Source: Thermodesulfobacteriota bacterium | GTDB lineage: Bacteria; Desulfobacterota; DSM-4660; Desulfatiglandales; Desulfatiglandaceae | Direction of reading: 5' to 3' | Assembly (NCBI GenBank): GCA_028278625.1 | Contig: JANQDY010000085.1 | Coordinates: 40,273-104,272, forward strand | DNA: 64,000 nt | Shown here: positions 25,489 to 34,743 of the stretch, piece after piece | Position numbering within the stretch: the first letter of the stretch is position 1 | How the letters are laid out: every line of letters begins with the position of its first letter | Made by a program: the position numbers and the translations under genes | The notes under the pieces: model-generated | Databases searched by the model: none | What the model saw: the letters and a program-made list of their open reading frames with translations, nothing else | What the model was told of the DNA's origin: nothing

Positions 25489-26790
25489 ATGCCGAAGACT
25501 TTTGTGATCGACACCAACGTCCTTCTTCACAATCCCAAGGCCCTTTTTGCCTTTCAGGAAAATAATGTGGTTATACCCCTTGCGGTCATAGAAGAAATTG
25601 ATAACCAGAAAAAACGGCAGGATGAAATCGGAAGAAATGCCCGCATGACGTCTCGATTCTTGGACAAACTGCGCACCGGCGGCAAACTGTCTGAAGGGGT
25701 TTCCCTGAAAAACGGGGGAACACTCCGGGTGGAACTGAACCACGAAAAAAAGACCCCCTGTCCCGAAGGCCTTGACCCGCAAAAATATGACAATCGCATC
25801 TTGTTTCTCACTCACAATCTCGGAAAGGAGCTTTCTGGTCCCGTCATTCTGGTCACCAAAGACCTGAACCTGAGGATTAAGGCTGATGTCTTGGGACTTA
25901 CCACGGAGGATTTTTTTCAAGACAAGGTTGATTATGAGGGACTTTTCCCTGGCTATCGACAGCATTTTGTCAGCTCCGGGGAGCTGAACGAATTCTACCA
26001 GAACAACGGGCTTTTCTGGCAGCGGGAACCTGAACCTTTTCCCAATGAATTCGCGATATTGAAAACCTCCGAGGCAGGCTCCCAGTCTGCCCTTTGCAGG
26101 TACTCCAAAGGGAGAATGCGCCCCCTTATCCATGAAAACACCGTCAGCTGGGGCATTAAGGCCCTCAACAAAGAGCAGCGTTTCGCTCTGGAGCTTCTGC
26201 TGGATGACTCGGTTCCGGTGGTGACGCTTTTGGGGTCCGCCGGAACGGGAAAAACACTCCTATCCCTTGCCGTGGGTTTGGAAAAGGTCATCGAAAAGAG
26301 GGATTACAGCCGATTTCTCATCATGCGCCCGGTCATTCCCACCGGCAACGACCTGGGATACCTGCCGGGAAGCAAAGATGAAAAACTGAGGCCCTGGATG
26401 CAGCCCATCTACGACAACCTGGACCTCCTGTTCCGAAAATGCTCGGACGGCAATCACCTGGTGGATGAATTCATCAACAAAGGGCTGATCGAGATGGAGA
26501 CCATGACCTATATTCGCGGTCGCAGCATCCCCGGCCAGTTCATCCTGTGTGATGAAGCACAGAACTTAAGTCCTGAAATGATCAAAACCCTGATTACCCG
26601 AGTGGGAAAGGAGACCAAGATCGTTTTTACGGGAGATCCGGAACAGATTGATCATCCCTACTTGGATGCCGCCGGAAACGGTCTAACGTACTTGGTGGAA
26701 AAACTAAAGGGTGAGAGCATTTCCGGTCATGTAACCGTGACCAAAGGGGAACGGTCCCGGGTTGCGGAAATCAGTGCGAAACTGCTATGA
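25489..26790 (+). CDS. PhoH-family ATPase with N-terminal PIN domain
   Basis: This 433-residue protein is of the YlaK/PhoH2 type. The N-terminal PIN domain (about 1-150) begins KTFVIDTNVLLHNP with the catalytic Asp and has EEIDNQK as an acidic residue site. The C-terminal PhoH domain (about 220-430) has Walker A GSAGTGKTLL, then ILCDEAQNLSP as Walker B and IVFTGDPEQID. PIN-PhoH proteins are reported to be RNA helicase/RNases. The E. coli PhoH is phosphate-starvation inducible, consistent with the Pho island, but no clean Pho-type box is visible before this gene. Confidence 0.92.
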   Translation: MPKTFVIDTNVLLHNPKALFAFQENNVVIPLAVIEEIDNQKKRQDEIGRNARMTSRFLDKLRTGGKLSEGVSLKNGGTLRVELNHEKKTPCPEGLDPQKYDNRILFLTHNLGKELSGPVILVTKDLNLRIKADVLGLTTEDFFQDKVDYEGLFPGYRQHFVSSGELNEFYQNNGLFWQREPEPFPNEFAILKTSEAGSQSALCRYSKGRMRPLIHENTVSWGIKALNKEQRFALELLLDDSVPVVTLLGSAGTGKTLLSLAVGLEKVIEKRDYSRFLIMRPVIPTGNDLGYLPGSKDEKLRPWMQPIYDNLDLLFRKCSDGNHLVDEFINKGLIEMETMTYIRGRSIPGQFILCDEAQNLSPEMIKTLITRVGKETKIVFTGDPEQIDHPYLDAAGNGLTYLVEKLKGESISGHVTVTKGERSRVAEISAKLL

Positions 26791-26806
26791 TTTTCAAAAA
26801 AAGCGT

Positions 26807-27355
26807 TTAGCCGGGATTGGGATTTTTGCTGGGATGAAGCTTTACGAACATATCGAACGCAAACCACAAAAACAACCATCCCGGAACCGCCTCGATCATC
26901 CAACCTCTTTTACTGATGGACCAGAGTCCGGCACCCGCAAAGAGGAGCGGCATAAGGATTTTGAGATCCACGGGAATACCGGTGGTGCCGTATATCCGTC
27001 GGTTTAGATCGTTAAGGGCGCCCAGAAACCCGGCAGATGCAAAACCGCCCTTGCCTCCCTCTGAATCGGTAAGATCCGCTTCCTCTCCCAGGGACTGAAA
27101 CACCACATCAAAGTCTTCCAGAAGTTTCATGACACTCTGTTTGGTGTGACGCTCATGATCGTATCTGACCGTGATGCTCCCGGTGGCATGGTTCAGTCTG
27201 ACATCGTGGATTCCTTCGTGAGCATCAATGCTTTTTTTAACTTCTTTCATGAGGGCGGGACTTCGTTTCTTTTTATGGACTTTGACGCGAATTCTTCCGG
27301 GCACGGCACTGACCACCCGGGCGTGGCCGCCGATGGCGTTCTGCCTTTTTGTCAT
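26807..27355 (-). CDS. HMA-like domain membrane protein (PGRIRVK motif)
   Basis: This 182-residue protein starts at ATG 27355, behind GGAGGCTTAAAAGA. It has a heavy-metal-associated-like domain that lacks the CxxC metal site. The domain opens with VPGRIRVKV (18-26) and continues through the strand pattern IHDVRLNHATGSITVRYD. A central linker leads to two membrane segments (about 133-150 and 155-172). A longer in-frame reading would add 64 residues without a ribosome-binding site and is rejected. The HMA-like fold, basic GRIRVK motif and membrane tail recur in the proteins at 28507 and 33329. It is divergent from a ParA gene. Confidence 0.75.
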   Translation of the reverse strand: MTKRQNAIGGHARVVSAVPGRIRVKVHKKKRSPALMKEVKKSIDAHEGIHDVRLNHATGSITVRYDHERHTKQSVMKLLEDFDVVFQSLGEEADLTDSEGGKGGFASAGFLGALNDLNRRIYGTTGIPVDLKILMPLLFAGAGLWSISKRGWMIEAVPGWLFLWFAFDMFVKLHPSKNPNPG

Positions 27356-27506
27356 TTCTTTTAAGCCTCCTTCCATGCTGCCATGTGGTCCCTCCCAATG
27401 AAAATAACAGAAGTTTGGTCGAAATTCATTCAAAACTTTTGAGTCGATCGCCAGATAGAATATCTCTTGACCATTTTTTCCCAATAAAATAACATTTGCG
27501 GCATAA

Positions 27507-28142
<636 letters not shown>

Positions 28143-28159
28143 TGGGAGGAGAGACGAAA

Positions 28160-28342
28160 ATGACCCAAAAAAGAGCTTTGATGGATGTGGCCAAAGATCC
28201 CCTGGCAAAGAAAAAGGCCATCGTTCAGGAAGAACCTGGAACGCGTCACGGTATCGGACATTACGCGCTCACCATCACCCTCGGTCTCTTGGCTGGTGTC
28301 ATCGGTGGCCTTCTATCAAGTCGCGTTCTAAAGATCATTTGA
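28160..28342 (+). CDS. Small single-span membrane protein
   Basis: This protein has 60 residues. It starts at ATG 28160 after GGGAGGAGAGACG, 17 nt downstream of the ParA stop. The N-terminal half is charged (KDPLAKKKAIVQEE) and the C-terminal half is one membrane segment, YALTITLGLLAGVIGGLLSS. No family is recognised. Its spacing and strand make it part of the ParA unit, and it may tether or be positioned by that ATPase. Confidence 0.65.
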   Translation: MTQKRALMDVAKDPLAKKKAIVQEEPGTRHGIGHYALTITLGLLAGVIGGLLSSRVLKII

Positions 28343-28428
28343 GATATCCACCAAAAAATTCCCTTTAAAACCGCATACCTGATGCAGCCCTTTGGTTATC
28401 CGGACGATCACTTAAAAAAAACGGTAGT

Positions 28429-28461
28429 TTAATGTTCCGCTAATAATTGCCTAACAAACCA
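28429..28461 (+). promoter_or_regulatory. Pho-type box upstream of the small HMA-like protein
   Basis: TTAAT at 28429, CTAAT at 28440 and CTAAC at 28451 are spaced 11 bp apart and end 45 nt before the GTG start at 28507. Confidence 0.6.
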
Positions 28462-28506
28462 GTCTTAGAATTTGTGGCATGTGATCAATACATGGAGGTT
28501 CAAGCC

Positions 28507-28878
28507 GTGAGATATTACATGCACAGCGTTCCGGGACGGTTGCGGATTAAAATTCCCGAGATAAAAGGACATACGGAAAAAGCGAGAAGCATTCAACTCA
28601 TCTTAAAGGAAATTGAAGGTGTCGAGAGCATTCGTGCCAACACCATCACCGGCAGCATCGTCATAAAATACGATGGGGATCGATTGCCCAGTGAGCGGAT
28701 ATTGACCATTTTAACCGAGCAGGGCCATTTTGATGAAGCCCAAACCTTCAGCATGGACCATGCCCTTTTTGAATCTGGCTCAAAGGCCGGACAGGCCCTC
28801 AGCAAGGCCTTTTGCGGCTGGGCCGTGGGAAGGGCCCTGGAAGGAACCAGTCTTTCATTTCTGGCTGCATTTATCTGA
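28507..28878 (+). CDS. HMA-like domain protein with VPGRLRIK motif
   Basis: This 123-residue protein starts at GTG 28507, eight bases after GGAGG. It begins RYYMHSVPGRLRIKIPE and has an HMA-like beta-alpha pattern ending in GSIVIKYDG, again without a CxxC. The C-terminal part, SKAFCGWAVGRALEGTSLSF, is short and hydrophobic and may be a membrane-associated helix. Its motif matches those at 27355 and, less well, 33811. The Pho-type box at 28429-28461 suggests induction under phosphate limitation. No metal ligand is visible, so a structural or membrane-binding role is more likely than metal carriage. Confidence 0.75.
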   Translation: MRYYMHSVPGRLRIKIPEIKGHTEKARSIQLILKEIEGVESIRANTITGSIVIKYDGDRLPSERILTILTEQGHFDEAQTFSMDHALFESGSKAGQALSKAFCGWAVGRALEGTSLSFLAAFI

Positions 28879-28909
28879 TACGGCCAACCCCGTCATTTCC
28901 GTTTGTTAT

Positions 28910-30100
28910 CTACGATGACGCCAGCAATTCGGCCTTGTCGGTCTTTTCCCATGGAAGATCCACGTCGTTGCGACCCACGTGCCCATAGGCCGCCAGCTTT
29001 CGGTAGAAGCCTTCAGGGTGTAATGACGGGAGATGCCTGACGTTGAATTGCTTCAGAATCGCACCCAACCTGAAATCAAAATGCTTTTTAACCAGTTCCT
29101 GTATCGCTTCCTGGGGCTTCTTGGACGTACCGAAGGTATTGACCTGGAGACTTGCCGGCTTGATCATCCCGATGGAGTAACTGAGCGCCACTTCACACTG
29201 GGTGGCAAGCCCGGCGGCCACAACATTCTTGGCGGCATAACGGGCCACATAGGCACCGACCCGGTCAATCCGCATGGGGTCCTTGCCGCTTAAGGCATCT
29301 CCGCTGTGCCGGGAAAACTCCCCGTAGGTATCCACGGCGTTTTTTCGGCCCGTGAGGCCTGAATGGTGTGAAGGCCCTCCCAGGAACACGCCGCCGGGAT
29401 TGATGAAGACCCGGGTCTTGTGATCCGGTTTAACCGCTGTTTCATCAAAAACCGGTTCAAAGACAGCTTCCATGATATCGGATCGCAACCGCTTCAGGGG
29501 CGGTTTTCCGCTTTTTCGCTGGCTGGCCGTGATGGTGGCGCTGTGAACCCTGAACGGTTTCCCTTTTTTATATTCCACGCCCACCTGCACTTTGCCGTCC
29601 GGCATCAGGTAGGGAAGCATCTCTTCTTCGCGGACCGCCGCCAGACGCCTTGCCATTTTGTGGGCCAGCCATATGGGAAGGGGCATCAGGGTGGGGGTTT
29701 GATCGCAGGCAAAACCGAAAACCGTCACCTGACTGTCCACCGGAATCCTGGCGATCTTCTTTTCCGTCAGGTCATACTCGTCAAACTGGCCTTTCTTCTG
29801 CGGCGGCAAACCCTGGGGAGCCGTCAAAATACTGCAGGTCTTGGAGTTGAAATCCTCCTGGTCGTATCCCACCCGCTTGATGACTTTGCGGGCTTCATGG
29901 GGCAAATCCACTTTGGCGGAAGTTGAAAAACGGGCGGCGATAAAGACGATGCCGCGGGACACCGTGCATTCGGCCCGAACTCTTGCATGGGGATCCTGCC
30001 GCAGAAAATGGTCAACGATGGCATCACTGATCTGGTCACAGAGCTTGTCCGGATGCCCGGCAGTTACCGATTCAGATGTAAACATGAAGTTATCTCTCAT
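28910..30100 (-). CDS. Divergent S-adenosylmethionine synthetase-like protein
   Basis: This 396-residue member of the MetK family retains GHPDK (15-19), the PDGK of the central domain (167-170), GLTGRKNAVDTYG and SGKDP. The canonical GGP-x-GDAG has become GGPSHHSG (241-248), replacing the Asp that binds substrate and metal, and the GDQG motif reads DSQV (122-125). A canonical housekeeping enzyme would not tolerate these changes easily, so activity is uncertain; a specialised or altered substrate is possible. It overlaps the P-type ATPase gene by 11 bp and therefore probably belongs to its transcription unit. A second, normal metK presumably lies elsewhere in the genome. Confidence 0.85.
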   Translation of the reverse strand: MRDNFMFTSESVTAGHPDKLCDQISDAIVDHFLRQDPHARVRAECTVSRGIVFIAARFSTSAKVDLPHEARKVIKRVGYDQEDFNSKTCSILTAPQGLPPQKKGQFDEYDLTEKKIARIPVDSQVTVFGFACDQTPTLMPLPIWLAHKMARRLAAVREEEMLPYLMPDGKVQVGVEYKKGKPFRVHSATITASQRKSGKPPLKRLRSDIMEAVFEPVFDETAVKPDHKTRVFINPGGVFLGGPSHHSGLTGRKNAVDTYGEFSRHSGDALSGKDPMRIDRVGAYVARYAAKNVVAAGLATQCEVALSYSIGMIKPASLQVNTFGTSKKPQEAIQELVKKHFDFRLGAILKQFNVRHLPSLHPEGFYRKLAAYGHVGRNDVDLPWEKTDKAELLASS

Positions 30101-33100
30101 CGCCCACCTTTCCCTTTCTTTCCTTTCTGGTTTCGTTGATGACCAGCGGCAAAATCGAACTGCCGCCGATCAGAGCCATATCAAAGGGGTTGAGAGGTGT
30201 TACCCCCAGAAGCTGCCGGAGTCCCGGAATCATAACGGTCAGCATCTGGAGTGCCAAAGAACCGCCGATGGCCACATTGAGGTAGGGGTTTGACGCGGGT
30301 TTTTCCTTGCTGAAAATTCCCCGTGACTCCGATCGACAGCTGACGGCGTGAAGCAGCTGTCCGAAGGTCAAGCTCTGAAACGCTATGGAGGTGGCTTTGG
30401 GACCCATGCCGTACACACCGATTCCCACGCCGTAGGCCCCCATGGTGGCCGCACTGATAACCCCCGATTCGCAAGCCATTTCCTTGAAATCCCGTCTGTC
30501 GAAAAGGGGTGCCTCCGGATCCCGGGGGGGTTCTTTCAAGACGTCCGGATCAGGATCTCCCATGGAAAGGGCAAGCCCCGGAAAAATGTCGGAGATGATG
30601 TTGATCCAGAGGAGTTGCATGACATTTAAGGGAAACCCGATGCCAATGGCCATGGCCGAGAACATCACCATGATCTCGCTCAAGTTGGTGGAAAGAAAAA
30701 AATGAACGGACTTTCGAATGTTCTTGTAGGTGTTGCGCCCGTTGGAGACGGCAATGATTAGTGTCTCAAGATTGTCGTCTTCCAGCACCACGTCCGCCAC
30801 CTCCCGGGCCACATCGGTGCCGCCGTGACCCATGGCGATGGCCATGTCCGCCGCTTTCAGTGCCGGCGCGTCGTTGATGCCGTCCCCTGTCATGGCCACG
30901 GTCTGCCCCGCCCCTTGAAAGGCCTGCACGATCTGGAGTTTATGGGCCGGTGTCACTCTTGAAAAGACATGGACTTTTTGTACCAGGGCTTCCATGACGT
31001 CCGGCTGAACGCTGGTGAATTCCATGGAGTCCAGAATGGCCAGCCCGTCATTCTGGCTGAGATTCAGTTTCTTTGCCACCGCATAGGCGGTTGGGCTCTG
31101 ATCCCCTGTGATCATGACCGTTTCGATACCTGCCCCATGAAAGGCCTGTATCAATTCCTCGACACCTTCCCGTATGGGATCCACCATGCCCACGAGTCCG
31201 ATCCAGGTCAATTCACCTTCCAGCGCTTCCAGATCTAAACTGTTTTCGCTCTCCGCACATGCCACCCCCAAAACCCGCAAGGCTTCACCGGCCATCCGTT
31301 CGTTTTCCGTCTCCAGCCGGAGTCGCACCTCTTCCGTCAATGCCACCCGCCTGCCGTCGACCATATGCCATTGGCAGAGCTCCAGCACTCCGGCGGGACT
31401 TCCCTTGACCGCCAGTTTCCTGCCGCCCCTGGGCGTCTTGTGAAGGGTGCTCATGTAAAGGCGGTTCTCGGCCCTGTAATTGACTTTCACAAGCGGATAT
31501 TTTTCTCGCAGACGGCTGACATCCAGGCCCGCTCGAATGGCCATATGGACCAGGGCGTTTTCCGTGGGGGAACCTTTCAGCTCGTAGGTATTGTCCCCGT
31601 TTGTGCTGATGATGCGCGACTCGTTACAGAGGGCCACAACCGAGGCCAGTTGCTTGATTTCATAATTGTCCAGGGGTGAAACCGGCCCCTCTTCCGTGGC
31701 GAATTGATGTTCGGTCACGTGAAACCGCTCAAAATCCACATAGCAAGCGACCACCGTCATTCGGTTCTCGGTGATGGTGCCGGTCTTATCCAGGCAGACG
31801 GTCTGGACGGACCCAAGGGTCTCAATGGCCTGAAGGTGCCGCACCAGAACGTTATGCCGGCGCATCTTGCGGATGCCCAGAGCGAAGTTGATGGTGGCGG
31901 CGGCAGGCAGGCCTTCCGGGACGGCGGCGGCGGCAAGAGATATGCCCATGCGCAACATCTCAAGAAAACCGTACCCTCTCAGAAATCCCAAAAGAAAAAC
32001 GCATCCGCAGATGCCGCCGCTCACGATGACCAGTTGGTTCCCCATAATCCTGAGCTGCCGCTCCATGGGGGATTCAGGCCGGGAGGTATCGTTGAGGAGC
32101 ATCTGGAGTCTTCCGATTTGCGTATAGGCCCCGGTTGCCACCACCATGGCCAAACCCTCGCCTCCGGTCACCAGGGTGCCGCGAAACACCATGTTTACCC
32201 GGTCGGCCACGGGCATGTTTTCCAGGCGGAGGGCTCTCGGCTTCTTATAGACCGGCATGCTCTCGCCGGTGAGGGCCGACTCGTCGATGCTTAAACGCTC
32301 CGCCTGGACGATTCTGCAATCCGCCCCCACGTAGGTGCCGGGCTTGAGCACCAGAAGGTCACCGATAACCACCTCTTCAACGGGTATTCGCATAGGGCGC
32401 CCGTCCCGAATCACTTCCGCCGAAGGATGAACCGCCTGCTTAAGGGATTGAATGGTCTTTTCCGCCTCATTCTCAGTGGCATATCCGATGCCCGCATTGG
32501 CCACCACCACCCCCATGATGATCACAGCGTCCAGAAGACCGCCGGTCAGTATGGATACACCGGCGGCGGCTCCCAGAAGTGCCGTTGGAAGCGACATGAA
32601 CTGACCCGCGAAAATTTCCCACCGGGACCTCGGTTTGCTCTCGGGCATTTCGTTGGGTCCGTAGCGCTCTATGCGGTGATGAACCTGTTCAAGGCTTATC
32701 CCCAGATCGACCCGCGTATTGACCGATGACTGAACCTCTTCCACCGTGAGGGTATGCCACTTTTCAACCGGTTGGGGACGAAGGGGTGAAAGAACGTGCT
32801 GGACCTTATGCTTCAAAGCGGCGAGGGTTTCCTCGGCGGGCGGCGTCATTGCTTCCGGCGGCGTCTCCTTTTTCACAAGCGCCAGCGGTGGCTTGGCGGG
32901 TGGACCCGCATCGTCCCCCGGCATTCTGGAAATGACATGCTTGATGAGGTTCGAGATGGTTTCATGATCCTTTTGGGGATCAAACTGAACCAGTATATTT
33001 CCGGTGACGGTGTTGGCGGATGCGCCCTTCATCCCGTGCTGATTAACCAGCTTATCCTCCAGCCAGTCCTTTAGCGCGGAGGATCCTTTGAGTCCTTCAA

Positions 33101-33149
33101 CATTATACCTGCCCCTGCCGGCCAGGTTTGTGTGTACGGCCCGTACCAT
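30090..33149 (-). CDS. P2-type calcium-like ATPase with HMA-like N-terminal extension
   Basis: This 1019-residue cation pump has the full P2A motif set: TGES (294-297), PEGLP (411-415), DKTGT (454-458) and TGDGIND (754-760). The SERCA calcium ligands have counterparts: PEGLP with Glu in M4, N-L-S-E in M5 (822-825) and NIISD in M6 (850-854). A P1B metal pump would have a CPC-type M4 motif instead. Residues 1-70 form an extra domain with GRGRYN and the HMA-like strand GNILVQFD, followed by a Pro-rich linker to 130 and then Cation_ATPase_N. Calcium, manganese or magnesium export are all possible. No strong ribosome-binding site is seen at the ATG. Confidence 0.88.
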   Translation of the reverse strand: MVRAVHTNLAGRGRYNVEGLKGSSALKDWLEDKLVNQHGMKGASANTVTGNILVQFDPQKDHETISNLIKHVISRMPGDDAGPPAKPPLALVKKETPPEAMTPPAEETLAALKHKVQHVLSPLRPQPVEKWHTLTVEEVQSSVNTRVDLGISLEQVHHRIERYGPNEMPESKPRSRWEIFAGQFMSLPTALLGAAAGVSILTGGLLDAVIIMGVVVANAGIGYATENEAEKTIQSLKQAVHPSAEVIRDGRPMRIPVEEVVIGDLLVLKPGTYVGADCRIVQAERLSIDESALTGESMPVYKKPRALRLENMPVADRVNMVFRGTLVTGGEGLAMVVATGAYTQIGRLQMLLNDTSRPESPMERQLRIMGNQLVIVSGGICGCVFLLGFLRGYGFLEMLRMGISLAAAAVPEGLPAAATINFALGIRKMRRHNVLVRHLQAIETLGSVQTVCLDKTGTITENRMTVVACYVDFERFHVTEHQFATEEGPVSPLDNYEIKQLASVVALCNESRIISTNGDNTYELKGSPTENALVHMAIRAGLDVSRLREKYPLVKVNYRAENRLYMSTLHKTPRGGRKLAVKGSPAGVLELCQWHMVDGRRVALTEEVRLRLETENERMAGEALRVLGVACAESENSLDLEALEGELTWIGLVGMVDPIREGVEELIQAFHGAGIETVMITGDQSPTAYAVAKKLNLSQNDGLAILDSMEFTSVQPDVMEALVQKVHVFSRVTPAHKLQIVQAFQGAGQTVAMTGDGINDAPALKAADMAIAMGHGGTDVAREVADVVLEDDNLETLIIAVSNGRNTYKNIRKSVHFFLSTNLSEIMVMFSAMAIGIGFPLNVMQLLWINIISDIFPGLALSMGDPDPDVLKEPPRDPEAPLFDRRDFKEMACESGVISAATMGAYGVGIGVYGMGPKATSIAFQSLTFGQLLHAVSCRSESRGIFSKEKPASNPYLNVAIGGSLALQMLTVMIPGLRQLLGVTPLNPFDMALIGGSSILPLVINETRKERKGKVGDER

Positions 33150-33262
33150 GATGTTCTTTCAATCGGCAACGGAAAAGCCGAAAATATTATCGCCCTCGCA
33201 TTACAGGTTCCTCTATTACAGCCGCGGTTTGCCCAAAACAGCAACGCCCGCGCCGGAAAACG

Positions 33263-33302
33263 AAAAGGCCCTTCGGATCGGTTGAAATTCGAAAGGCCTT
33301 TT
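33263..33302. terminator. Bidirectional-looking terminator hairpin
   Basis: A 13-bp stem with one mismatch pairs 33263-33275 with 33290-33302 around a 14-nt loop, flanked by A- and T-rich ends. It lies between the gene at 33329 and the ATPase gene, so it may reduce read-through from the DUF5132 unit into the pump gene. Confidence 0.6.
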
Positions 33303-33328
33303 CCCAATAAGCCGTTTTGATTCGCAGC

Positions 33329-33811
33329 TTATTCCGTTTTGTCGGCAAGGGATTTGGTAAAAATACCTAAGGCATACCAAAAAGCGACATACCATGGGGG
33401 CGCCACGAAATTTCCTCTCGCAAGCTGTGCAACCCCCCACCCGATGAGGCCCAGAAAAACCGCTCCCGCCAGATCCAGCTCGCCACCGGAAAAACGATCA
33501 ATGGAACGTCCCAGATTGCGCACCGGCGCAACGATCTTTGCCGACAATGGCTTAACCCTTGGCGGGGAGCCCTCCAGCTTGAAAAGGGCGTGCTTCTCCC
33601 CCAGCGAGATGATTTCCTGAAAATCCGGGAGGGCCCCCGTGATCAAAACACTCGCCGTATTGGGGTTAACTTTCACGGCTTCCAAAATCCCGTCTTTCAA
33701 AAGACGCTCTTTGACCCTTTTAAAGTAGGCGTCATTACCCTTTTCAGAGGGGATTTTGATTCTGATCCGATCAGCGGTCCGGTGCCCCACATGGGCCTCA
33801 GGCAATGTCAT
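33329..33811 (-). CDS. HMA-like domain protein with C-terminal membrane segment
   Basis: This 160-residue protein starts MTLPEAHVGHRTADRIRIKIPSEK, a variant of the GRxRIK motif (here DRIRIK) seen in two other genes of this region. The domain continues VKVNPNTASVLITG, again with no CxxC. After a linker (near residue 100) comes a hydrophobic stretch (LDLAGAVFLGLIGWGVAQLA and a second run with WYVAFWYALGIF). It lies 11 nt downstream of the DUF5132 gene and is probably co-translated with it. Function is unknown; anchoring to, or shaping of, a membrane is an inference. Confidence 0.72.
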   Translation of the reverse strand: MTLPEAHVGHRTADRIRIKIPSEKGNDAYFKRVKERLLKDGILEAVKVNPNTASVLITGALPDFQEIISLGEKHALFKLEGSPPRVKPLSAKIVAPVRNLGRSIDRFSGGELDLAGAVFLGLIGWGVAQLARGNFVAPPWYVAFWYALGIFTKSLADKTE

Positions 33812-33822
33812 GGAAGATGACT

Positions 33823-34104
33823 CTATTTGGAAGACGCTTTCTTGGGTGCGGCAACGGCTTTTGAGCCGGCCTTGAGTTCCGCCTTTGCCTCTTCCGTCAA
33901 ATCTTCAACCGTCTCTTTGGCTTCCTCGGCAAAGAGTTTCCCCTTTTCATAAAGAACCATGCCGCCCTTGATGCCGGCTTTTGTCAGAGACTTTAACACA
34001 CCTCCCACAACCGGTAAAACAACCGGTGCCAGAATTACACTTGCCGCGCCAATGGCCAGCCCGCTTCCCCAGGTCAGACTTTTGGGTAACGTTAATAGAG
34101 CCAT
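33823..34104 (-). CDS. DUF5132-like small membrane protein
   Basis: This 93-residue protein has a hydrophobic, Gly/Pro-containing first half (LAIGAASVILAPVVLPVVGG) and a charged helical second half rich in Glu, Lys and Ala (EEAKETVEDLTEEAKAELK). The pattern matches DUF5132 as I remember it. AAAGGAGGTTTCGA precedes the ATG. It is the first gene of a unit that runs into the HMA-like protein. A four-unit Pho-type box lies 48 nt upstream. Its function is unknown. Confidence 0.75.
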   Translation of the reverse strand: MALLTLPKSLTWGSGLAIGAASVILAPVVLPVVGGVLKSLTKAGIKGGMVLYEKGKLFAEEAKETVEDLTEEAKAELKAGSKAVAAPKKASSK

Positions 34105-34151
34105 TCGAAACCTCCTTTCAAAAACACCTTAATGATTAATATTTTTCCCTC

Positions 34152-34195
34152 ACAAATGTTAGAATACGGTTAGATTTATGTGAGCGGAAAGTTAA
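34152..34195 (-). promoter_or_regulatory. Four-unit Pho-type box upstream of the DUF5132 gene
   Basis: On the plus strand GTTAG starts at 34158 and 34169, GTGAG at 34180 and GTTAA at 34191, each 11 bp apart. On the minus strand this is TTAAC, CTCAC, CTAAC, CTAAC. It is the longest array of half sites in the window. Confidence 0.7.
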
Positions 34196-34327
34196 TAGTA
34201 TGGTCTTTTTCATTCTGATGTCAAAGCCTTTTTTCATCATTTCCCTATTGTTCCCAAATAGATGCCAATTGTCCCAATATCTTGGAATGGAAACCGACCC
34301 CAAAAAAACAGACCCTCCGGAAGAATC

Positions 34328-34349
34328 CTAACACAATCCTAACATTTCA
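34328..34349 (+). promoter_or_regulatory. Pho-type box upstream of the ArsC-PstS unit
   Basis: CTAAC repeats start at 34328 and 34339, 11 bp apart, about 57 nt before the ATG at 34406. Confidence 0.65.
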
Positions 34350-34405
34350 AAGATATATTTCGGGGAAGAGATTTGTAAGTCACAACCGGCACAAAAGGAT
34401 CAGAC

Positions 34406-34723
34406 ATGCAACCGGAAGAGACAAAGATCAATATGCTATCAAACGGATACGATATCAAAACCTTTTTGAAAGCCACCGAAGGAAAAGATTTTTCGGAAAT
34501 CATCTCATTTGCGGACCAGGAAGCCACTGCCGCCTGGCGGCGTGCCTACCGGAAGAAGAGACAAGCCGATGCCGCGGCCATTGGCACTTCGGACAGGTAT
34601 GAACAGACTCTGGAAGCGCTGATACAGTTCTTGAGATCGGCCCTTCCCTACCGGCCCTCTGAACTGGATGAAGAGCTGTTTGAGCAGTTTTTACAGATTC
34701 AGCAGAGGGTTTTTCAGATATGA
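34406..34723 (+). CDS. Small hypothetical protein
   Basis: This 105-residue soluble protein is mostly helical, with an acidic N-terminus and charged C-terminus (ELDEELFEQFLQIQQRVF). No family is recognised. It is the first gene after a Pho-type box and is followed 20 nt later by the ArsC-like gene, so it is probably co-transcribed with arsC-like and pstS-like genes. Confidence 0.6.
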   Translation: MQPEETKINMLSNGYDIKTFLKATEGKDFSEIISFADQEATAAWRRAYRKKRQADAAAIGTSDRYEQTLEALIQFLRSALPYRPSELDEELFEQFLQIQQRVFQI

Positions 34724-34743
34724 ATTAAGAGAGGAATCCAAAA

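Noticed and set aside
30090..33149. Calling the pump a ferrosome-type P1B metal ATPase
   Set aside because: M4 has PEGLP and the calcium-site residues of P2 pumps, not a CPC-type motif. Any compartment similarity rests on the N-terminal motif and neighbours only.
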